Shown here: piece by piece, positions 54,819-61,905 of the stretch
Layout: each line of letters begins with the position of its first letter
How positions within the stretch are numbered: position 1 is the stretch's first letter
From: Verrucomicrobiota bacterium
GTDB lineage: Bacteria; Verrucomicrobiota; Verrucomicrobiia; Chthoniobacterales; Terrimicrobiaceae
Reading direction: 5' to 3'
DNA length: 64,000 nucleotides
Assembly (NCBI GenBank): GCA_017305195.1
Contig: JAFKMU010000037.1
Location: 1-64,000 of the forward strand
Made by a program: the position numbers and the translations under genes
Notes under the pieces: model-generated
Told to the model about the DNA's origin: nothing
Databases searched by the model: none
The model's input: only the letters and a program-made list of their open reading frames with translations

Positions 54819-54849
54819 AGGTTATCCGGGATGTTCCAAAGGTTATCCG
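54819..54849. promoter_or_regulatory. Direct repeats upstream of the FAD oxidoreductase (candidate AraC operator)
   Basis: AGGTTATCCG occurs at 54819-54828 and 54840-54849: two perfect 10-bp direct repeats with a 21-bp period, 44-74 bp before the oxidoreductase start. AraC-type proteins bind such pairs with both subunits on one face of the helix, and an AraC gene is its convergent neighbour. Confidence 0.6.
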
Positions 54850-54904
54850 AATTGCTCATCACGGGGCATCATCCCGAAGGTGATCCCATTATCTCGAAAG
54901 GCAC

Positions 54905-56113
<1,209 letters not shown>

Positions 56114-56155
56114 GGGTGTGTGGAATCCGGGGAAGGTTTGAAATCGAGAGCGAAA

Positions 56156-56175
56156 TATCAGATTTAAAACTGATA
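56156..56175. promoter_or_regulatory. Palindrome between the G3E GTPase and Fur/Zur genes (candidate Zur/Fur box)
   Basis: TATCAG and CTGATA are perfect inverted arms around an 8-bp AT-rich spacer. The site lies in the divergent promoter region, 43 bp from the GTPase start and 36 bp from the regulator start. AT-rich palindromes with TATCA/TGATA are common Fur-family targets. A control site for both genes is likely. Confidence 0.55.
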
Positions 56176-56210
56176 CTTGACTCTCAATTGGCGTCAACAG
56201 AAATTCCGGC

Positions 56211-56588
56211 ATGGCCTATAAAACCCGCCAGCGCGATGCGATCTGGCAAGTGATCGTATCGTCGGATCGACCGCTCACGCCCTTGGACATTTGCGAGGAG
56301 GCGGGGAAATCCGTGGAAGGCATCGGCATCGCCACCGTTTACCGGGCGCTGAAGCAGATGATCGCGGAGGGCCAGGTGCGGCACATCGACATCCCGGGCG
56401 TCCAGCCTCACTATGAAGCGGCCTCGCGCAGTCATCATCATTTCTTCCTCTGCGAGCGTTGCCAGCGTCTGTTCGATCTGGCGGGCTGCCTGCGTGGCAT
56501 CTCGGGCCTGCTGCCAGATGGCTTTCGCATGAAGAGGCACGAAATCGTCATCTACGGCGATTGCGAGAGCTGCGCGGGTAAGGCGTAG
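56211..56588 (+). CDS. zur: Fur-family transcriptional regulator, probably Zur
   Basis: A 125-residue regulator: winged helix (about 10-75) with [12 protein letters not shown], then a metal-sensing region with [10 protein letters not shown] and a structural-zinc CESC near the C-terminus. The HHH-CxxC pattern occurs in both Fur and Zur. The divergent G3E zinc chaperone and the downstream anchor-M protein, a class linked to zinc uptake elsewhere, favour Zur; Fur or PerR cannot be excluded. Confidence 0.8.
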   Translation: MAYKTRQRDAIWQVIVSSDRPLTPLDICEEAGKSVEGIGIATVYRALKQMIAEGQVRHIDIPGVQPHYEAASRSHHHFFLCERCQRLFDLAGCLRGISGLLPDGFRMKRHEIVIYGDCESCAGKA

Positions 56589-56725
56589 GTCTCCCGGCTG
56601 TTACTGACAGCGAGTGTCGCGCTCCGGGGCTCGGGAAGCCATGCGCTTTTCCCGTAAGCCATCCCGTGTTCTCCGACCTTTTGTGAAGCCAGGGAACCGT
56701 GGTATGGAAAATTTTCCTGCTGGGG

Positions 56726-56762
56726 AATTTGATAATGAATATTGACAATCAATTATCAAATT
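56726..56762. promoter_or_regulatory. Long inverted repeat upstream of the anchored zinc-associated protein
   Basis: AATTTGATAAT (56726-56736) and ATTATCAAATT (56752-56762) are perfect 11-bp arms around a 15-nt spacer that contains a TTGACA hexamer. The arms contain the TGATA/TATCA element also present at the Zur divergent site. It lies 46 bp before the anchor-M gene. Confidence 0.55.
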
Positions 56763-56780
56763 TAGAAACAAGTGAGAATC

Positions 56781-56797
56781 GGTTATCAAAAATAACC
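56781..56797. promoter_or_regulatory. Second palindrome before the anchor-M gene
   Basis: GGTTAT and ATAACC are perfect arms around CAAAA, ending 10 bp before the ATG. It resembles the GTTAT/ATAAC form of Zur sites. Together with the longer repeat at 56726-56762 it gives a two-site arrangement. Confidence 0.5.
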
Positions 56798-56807
56798 CTG
56801 CAATCTC

Positions 56808-57566
56808 ATGAAAAAATACAAGCTGCCCCTGTTGTCCGGTCTCGTCGGAGCCGGAATGATCCTCTCCGCTGGAGTGTCTCAAGCCCAAGCCATCTACACC
56901 TCTGGCCACGGAGACCTTGGTGTCGAATACACGCCGGGCGAGGCGGAATTTGTGGCGCACTGGCACATTGGCTCGGGCGCGGTGGTTGATGGCGTGCCTT
57001 TGACGGAGGAGCAGGAGTTTGCGCCTGAGGCTCTCGCTGCCCAACTCGGCACGCAGGCGGCGGTTTCGTCCTCTGCTGTGGCCAGCGCGCTTGGCGTATC
57101 CACCGGGACGATGGTTTTTCGCACGGGAAATGCGGCCTACCCGCCGAATGTGGGATTTGGGCTTGAGGAGGTGGGGTCGGATTCGGAGTGGCTGGACGGA
57201 AGCATCACTCTGACCCTGACCGGATGGACCGGGCCGGGATCCATTGCGGTGTCGCAGACGATTGCAAATGTCGGCACGTTTGTCTGGTTCTCCAGTGATG
57301 CATCGAAGACGCAGAACAGCAACGCCTGGGATTTCGGCGTGGGCGGACATCAGCATCTCGACTGGTGGTTCTCCGAGGCGGGGAATTACTCGGTGACCTT
57401 CACCTGGACCGGCACCTACATCGGCGGCGAATCGCCCGTGGCGGTCAGCGGGTCCGGGGCCTATGAGTTTCAGGCCGTGCCCGAGCCGGGGACATGGGCC
57501 TTGCTCGGCGTGGCCTTGCTGATCGGAATGGCGGTTTATCGGCGGCGGGTGCTGCCGGTAAGTTGA
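56808..57566 (+). CDS. Choice-of-anchor-M domain protein with PEP-CTERM anchor
   Basis: A 252-residue exported protein: signal peptide (to SQAQA), then GHGDLGVEY near the start. AHWHIG and GGHQHLDWWFSEAG are present, and the last 30 residues carry VPEPG, a hydrophobic helix and RRR. The GH-D-L opening and H-Q-H-L-D-W-F/W motif match the choice-of-anchor-M (actinobacterial surface-anchored) domain found near zinc/manganese ABC transporters. Here a PEP-CTERM tail replaces the actinobacterial wall anchor. Probably a surface or periplasmic zinc-binding protein. Confidence 0.75.
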   Translation: MKKYKLPLLSGLVGAGMILSAGVSQAQAIYTSGHGDLGVEYTPGEAEFVAHWHIGSGAVVDGVPLTEEQEFAPEALAAQLGTQAAVSSSAVASALGVSTGTMVFRTGNAAYPPNVGFGLEEVGSDSEWLDGSITLTLTGWTGPGSIAVSQTIANVGTFVWFSSDASKTQNSNAWDFGVGGHQHLDWWFSEAGNYSVTFTWTGTYIGGESPVAVSGSGAYEFQAVPEPGTWALLGVALLIGMAVYRRRVLPVS

Positions 57567-57581
57567 TCCACGGTGGAGAGG

Positions 57582-57608
57582 CCGGTCCGCACATTATGTG
57601 CGGGCCGG
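57582..57608 (+). other. Hairpin enclosing the pseudopilin start codon
   Basis: A 12-bp stem (57582-57593 and 57597-57608, one G-U pair) with a TTA loop. The A of the ATG at 57596 is in the loop, and the rest of the start codon is in the stem. It could limit translation unless opened by upstream ribosomes, or attenuate transcription. Confidence 0.5.
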
Positions 57609-58330
57609 ATTCCGGCTCAAGAGCGAGGCGGCTCGTCGGGGGCTTTACCCTGGTGGAGTTGCTCATGGTTGTCGGCGTGGTGGGGATCCTGGTCTGCCTC
57701 GCCGTACCCGTCATATCCTCGGGCGCGATGGCGGCGAATCGCGCCAGGTGCGCCTCCAATCTGCGCCAGATCGGTCAGGCCATCATGCTTTATGCGGGGG
57801 ATCATGATGGAGTATTGCCTGTTACTTCCCATAGCACGGGGGACTCCAAGCTGAAACTCAATGGGAAGTGGCTGAACTCGATCGAGTATAGCTGGATCTA
57901 CCTGCTGGCCGATTACCTCGATAACGTCGACGAGGTGCGAGTGTGTCCGGCGGATGAAAAGTCACGCCAGAGCCAGATTCTCCAGATGAATGCGACGAGC
58001 TATCTGCTGAACGACACGGTGTTCGACTCCGAGACCTATGGCCGGTTGCAGAGTCTCCCGCATCCCTCGCGGCTGATGCTGGCCTTTATCAGCAATCGCC
58101 CGGTCAGCCGGACGTGGGACCATGCCCACTGTGCGAACTGGACGACCTGGCCGGCGCTGACGACGGATATCGCCGTTGACCGGCATCGGACCGGCGCGCG
58201 CGCCGGATCGAAGCTCAAGGGATCAGCCAATTACCTCTTCGCCGACGGACACGTGCAGAACCTGCAGGCGACGGAGGTCAAAGCGATGCTTGAGCGTGGA
58301 GAGAGGCCCTGGCTGCCCTCAGCAAACTAG
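57596..58330 (+). CDS. Prepilin-type protein with H-X9-DG motif (pseudopilin)
   Basis: A 244-residue protein. After a short basic leader the sequence GGFTLVELLMVV is a perfect type IV prepilin cleavage site, then the hydrophobic helix, CASNLRQIGQAIMLY, and the C-terminal NYLFADGHVQNL with a His upstream (H-X9-DG). The ATG lies in a hairpin; an in-frame TTG at 57563 overlapping the upstream stop (TTGA) is an alternative coupled start. It is 29 bp from the anchor-M gene and probably cotranscribed. Confidence 0.82.
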   Translation: MCGPDSGSRARRLVGGFTLVELLMVVGVVGILVCLAVPVISSGAMAANRARCASNLRQIGQAIMLYAGDHDGVLPVTSHSTGDSKLKLNGKWLNSIEYSWIYLLADYLDNVDEVRVCPADEKSRQSQILQMNATSYLLNDTVFDSETYGRLQSLPHPSRLMLAFISNRPVSRTWDHAHCANWTTWPALTTDIAVDRHRTGARAGSKLKGSANYLFADGHVQNLQATEVKAMLERGERPWLPSAN

Positions 58331-59004
58331 ACCTTCAGGATTGCCCGCAACAGCGGTTCCCATGGCGCGAACTGCGTGTTGGCCAGTCCGGCTTCGATCT
58401 CCGCGGCGCTCTGGACGTAGGGAGCGGCAGTGAGTTCATCCGCGCAGTGGGCAAGGAGGCTGCGCACGGAACCCGGGGTCGACTCGACGTGAAATTGCAG
58501 GCCGAGGCAGACGCCGGGAAGGTAGAATCCCTGCTCGGGGCATGCTTCGCTTGCAGCCACCCGTATTGCTCCCTGGGGCAGTTCGAAGGTGTCGCCATGC
58601 CAGTGCAGGACGGTGGGGGCTCCGGCGAGGGAGGGGAAAAGTCTGCGGATTTCGGGAGTGGGCTCGACGGGAAGCCAGCCGATTTCGCGGTGGGTATTCT
58701 GGAAAACCCTCGCGCCGAGCGCGTCGGCGAGCAGTTGTGCGCCGAGGCACACACCGAGGAGAGGGATGCCTTGATCGATGCACGCCCGGAGGAAGCGTTT
58801 CTCTTCCAACAGCCAGGGGTGATCACGATGCTGGTAGATATTCATCGGCCCGCCCATGACGATCACGGCGTGGCGACCGGAGGGATCGGGTAATTCCTGT
58901 TCGGAGACGAGAACCTTGCGGAGGGTGACGCCCTGGCTGTTCAGCCAGGTTTCCAGCCGGGCGGGTCCTTCGAAGGCGACATGCTGCAGACAGAGGATTT
59001 CCAT
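58327..59004 (-). CDS. Class I glutamine amidotransferase-like protein
   Basis: A 225-residue GATase domain protein starting MEILCLQHV. Nucleophile C86 is in GVCLGAQ, the catalytic His/Glu in LQFHVES, and GGPMNIYQ forms the oxyanion region. It resembles stand-alone GMP-synthase-like amidotransferases. The partner synthetase is not seen. It begins 8 bp after the MocR gene and its stop shares a CTAG with the convergent pseudopilin stop. Confidence 0.87.
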   Translation of the reverse strand: MEILCLQHVAFEGPARLETWLNSQGVTLRKVLVSEQELPDPSGRHAVIVMGGPMNIYQHRDHPWLLEEKRFLRACIDQGIPLLGVCLGAQLLADALGARVFQNTHREIGWLPVEPTPEIRRLFPSLAGAPTVLHWHGDTFELPQGAIRVAASEACPEQGFYLPGVCLGLQFHVESTPGSVRSLLAHCADELTAAPYVQSAAEIEAGLANTQFAPWEPLLRAILKV

Positions 59005-59012
59005 GGTGCGGA

Positions 59013-60455
59013 TCAGGGGGTGGCAGGAGGCGAGTCGTTTTGTTCGTGCGCGAGCTGGCCGAGGGTGTGGAGGGCGGTTTCCACGGCGGGCGACCATTCG
59101 ATGGCGCAGTTGACGCGGATGAAATGAGAGAATTCCCCCGTATGAGAAAAGATCGGGCCCGGGCAGATGCTGATGCTGTGCCGGGCGGCGGCGTCGCGGA
59201 GGCGCAGGGAATCGACCCGCTCGGGCAGCTCCACCCACAGGAAATACCCGCCGCCGGGACGGCTCAAAGCGGTGCCCTGCGGGAACGAGCGGGCGATGGC
59301 GGCGGAGATGCGGCACATCTGGGTTTCCAGCATCTTGCGGAGTCCGCGCAGATGGCGGTCGAAGCCGCCGGAGCGGAGATAGTCGGCTGCCGCCCGGGCT
59401 GTGACCTGCGGGGTGGTGATGCTGGAGACCAGCTTGAGCCGGTGGACATCCTCGGCATACCGACCGCCCGCGACCCAGCCGATGCGCAGCCCGGGCGACA
59501 GGGTTTTTGACAAGGACCCGCACAGTAGGTTGTCCCCCGGTTTGCCGAAGGTTCTCAGTGGGCGGTGACGGGAGTTGTCGAAACCGAGCTCCGCGTAAAT
59601 GTCGTCCTCAATGATCGGGATGCCGTGGCGGGCGGCGAGGTCGACCACCTTCTGGCGGCGTTCGTCGTCGAGGCTGGCCCCATGCGGATTGCCAAAGCTC
59701 GGGATGAGGATGCACGTCGCGATCCGGTAGCGCGAGAGCGCCCGCTCAAAGGCGGCGATGTCCAGCCCCCGGTCGCAGGTGGACGGTACGCTGATGACTT
59801 TCATCCCGAGACTTTCCAGCATCTGGAGGATGCCAAAGAATGTCGGAGACTCGACCAGCACGGTGTCGCCGGGATTGGCTGCTGCCCGCACGGCGAGATT
59901 CAGCGCGTCCATGCACCCCGTGGTGATGACGATCTCATCCGGGGACATGGTGCAGCCTGCGAGAGAAAGCCGGAGGGCGATCTCCTTGCGCAGGCCGAGA
60001 TCGGTCTCGCGGGAGCCATAGCGGCCAAAGTCCGTGGCATATTGGCGGGCCGCCCGGCTGACGCATCGCGCGACTTCTGCCGTCGGCAAAAGGCTGGGAT
60101 GAGGAATGCCCGCGCCGAGGGCGATGGTACGGGGATTGTCAAAATCGCGGAAGACCTGGGCGACATGCTCGGAGACCTTTGGCCGTTGCGGGCGGGCGGT
60201 GGTGTGCGCGGGGGTGGGCAGTGGCAGATGCGGGCGGGATTGCACGTAGAAGCCCGAGCGCGGCCGGGCAAAAATGAGGGAGCGGGCCTCCAGGTTGGTC
60301 AGCGCCTGGATGGCGGTGGCCGGGCTGATTCGCTCCATGCGGCAGAGTTCCCGCACGGAGGGGATGCGATCACCGGGGCCCAGGGCTCCGCCGGAGATCA
60401 GGGCCTCCAGGCGGGACTCCACCCGTTCATAGGCAAACTGTTCACGCAAGGCCAT
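59013..60455 (-). CDS. MocR-type GntR regulator with aminotransferase domain
   Basis: A 480-residue protein starting MALREQFAYERVESR. The N-terminal winged helix (about 1-75) contains RIPSVRELCRMERISPATAI; the rest is a fold-type I aminotransferase domain with the PLP Lys in GSLSKTLSPGLRIGW. MocR proteins sense PLP-linked amino compounds and often control neighbouring metabolic genes. The adjacent GATase gene is the likely target or partner. Confidence 0.92.
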   Translation of the reverse strand: MALREQFAYERVESRLEALISGGALGPGDRIPSVRELCRMERISPATAIQALTNLEARSLIFARPRSGFYVQSRPHLPLPTPAHTTARPQRPKVSEHVAQVFRDFDNPRTIALGAGIPHPSLLPTAEVARCVSRAARQYATDFGRYGSRETDLGLRKEIALRLSLAGCTMSPDEIVITTGCMDALNLAVRAAANPGDTVLVESPTFFGILQMLESLGMKVISVPSTCDRGLDIAAFERALSRYRIATCILIPSFGNPHGASLDDERRQKVVDLAARHGIPIIEDDIYAELGFDNSRHRPLRTFGKPGDNLLCGSLSKTLSPGLRIGWVAGGRYAEDVHRLKLVSSITTPQVTARAAADYLRSGGFDRHLRGLRKMLETQMCRISAAIARSFPQGTALSRPGGGYFLWVELPERVDSLRLRDAAARHSISICPGPIFSHTGEFSHFIRVNCAIEWSPAVETALHTLGQLAHEQNDSPPATP

Positions 60456-60607
60456 GCGTCGGGAATATAGCGCGGGTGGGCTGACCAATACAGAGACAGG
60501 TTTGAGAAATATTCACCGGTACAGCGCGTCGGATTTCTCCCTGTGCCGGTGGGGAATCCCGGAGGGTGTCTCTGCCGGATGTCTCGCGGCTGCGGGAGGA
60601 TGGCGGT

Positions 60608-60736
60608 ATGAACCTGAAAAGCATTCCTGGATGGGGGCGGCGTCTGCTGGCGGTGATAGAGGAGACCTGGCGGGTGCAGCTCTGGCTGTGGGAGACGTAT
60701 TTCGACAGCGTCCCCGGGCGCAGGCCGCGGAAATAG
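60608..60736 (+). CDS. Small ORF of 42 residues with strong ribosome-binding site
   Basis: A short frame reads MNLKSIPGWGRRLLAVIEE and ends GRRPRK. GGGAGGA stands 7 bases before its ATG, among the best Shine-Dalgarno matches in the window. Codon third positions are GC-rich, like real genes here. It is Trp/Arg-rich with an amphipathic centre (RVQLWLWETYF). It lies 47 bp before the GntR/LacI regulator. Function unknown; a real small protein or a leader peptide are both possible. Confidence 0.45.
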   Translation: MNLKSIPGWGRRLLAVIEETWRVQLWLWETYFDSVPGRRPRK

Positions 60737-60783
60737 CCGGGTGCTTGCCTAGCAGCGGCGTATCTCCTCATAATCCGGGGCTC

Positions 60784-61875
60784 ATGGCCCGCCCCGACAC
60801 GGAATCCCGCCTGGCTCTGGATTTGATCCGCCAGCGTCTCATGCACGGAGATTATGCCCACCGCCTGCCGGGCGAAAGGCAACTGGCCGCCGGTCTGGCC
60901 CTGAGCCGCCCGACGGTGCGCAAGGCCATCACGCAGCTGCTGGCCGAGGGGGTGCTGATGCGCGATGCCAGCGGCCGACTGCACCTTCCCTCCGGCGAGG
61001 GCGACGGCGGGCGCCGCAAGGTGATCGCCTTTCTCCATGAGGGCGTGTCGCTGGCCCGGGAGGCGGCGGCATGGCGGGATGGCGTGTATGCGGCGGCCGA
61101 AAAACGAGGCCTCACCGTGCGGTCCGTGGTATTCGAGCATGACGACGACCCGAGGATCGGCGCGGCGTTCTCCCGGTACGACGGGGTGTTTCTTTTGCTG
61201 CGGTCGCGGGATCAGGCAACTCCCCGTCTCTTGAAGCAGATCCAGGAATCCGGCGCCCGCGTGGCGGCTCTAGACCAGGATTGCTCCGCGCTCGGGCTGC
61301 GCTCCGTGATCGTCTTCCCGAGTGGATCGGTCGCCAAGCTGCTGGATCACCTGCGCGAGCTCGGGCATCGAAAAATCCACTGCCTCAACATTCAGCCCAG
61401 CAATCCGGTGATCGAGTCTCGCATCGAGGCCTGGCGCTCCTATCTCGCGAAGCATGGGCTCGAGGGCGAGGAGTACTCTCCTGCGACGGCAAATAATGAT
61501 CTCGCCGCAGCCTACCGCCAGGTGGGCGCGCGCATTCGCAAAGGGTGGCAGCGGGATTGCGCCATCTATTGCGTTACGCTCCAGGCCGCCATCGGCGCGA
61601 TGAGGACGCTCTATGAACTCGGCGTGCGCATCGGCGAGGAGGTGTCGGTTTGCGTGGTCAACGATGAGGGGCTCGGCCCCTATCTCGTTCCGTCGCTGAC
61701 GGCATTGCAGATGCCCTCCCGGCAGAAATATGTGCAAAAGGCCGTCGACTGGATGGCCGGGCTGGCCGAGTGGAAGACGCCATCGCTCATGCAGCCTCGC
61801 GAGGCGCGGCTGTTCATCGGCGAATCCACCGGACCGAGGAAGCCCCGCCGGGTTTCGATTGACAGGACGAGTTAA
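60784..61875 (+). CDS. GntR/LacI hybrid transcriptional regulator
   Basis: A 363-residue regulator starting MARPDTESRLALDL. A GntR winged helix (about 1-70, with RLPGERQLAAGLALSRPTVRK) is fused to a LacI-like sugar-binding domain (about 75-355). This AraR-like architecture usually represses sugar genes. It sits directly upstream of an alpha-mannosidase, with the palindrome TACCG-AAAA-CGGTA between them. Confidence 0.88.
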   Translation: MARPDTESRLALDLIRQRLMHGDYAHRLPGERQLAAGLALSRPTVRKAITQLLAEGVLMRDASGRLHLPSGEGDGGRRKVIAFLHEGVSLAREAAAWRDGVYAAAEKRGLTVRSVVFEHDDDPRIGAAFSRYDGVFLLLRSRDQATPRLLKQIQESGARVAALDQDCSALGLRSVIVFPSGSVAKLLDHLRELGHRKIHCLNIQPSNPVIESRIEAWRSYLAKHGLEGEEYSPATANNDLAAAYRQVGARIRKGWQRDCAIYCVTLQAAIGAMRTLYELGVRIGEEVSVCVVNDEGLGPYLVPSLTALQMPSRQKYVQKAVDWMAGLAEWKTPSLMQPREARLFIGESTGPRKPRRVSIDRTS

Positions 61876-61877
61876 AA

Positions 61878-61891
61878 TACCGAAAACGGTA
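61878..61891. promoter_or_regulatory. Palindrome between the hybrid regulator and the mannosidase (candidate operator)
   Basis: TACCG and CGGTA are perfect inverted arms around AAAA, 2 bp after the regulator stop and 14 bp before the mannosidase GTG. It fits an operator for the adjacent GntR/LacI hybrid regulator. Confidence 0.45.
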
Positions 61892-61905
61892 ACAAAACGA
61901 ATCCT

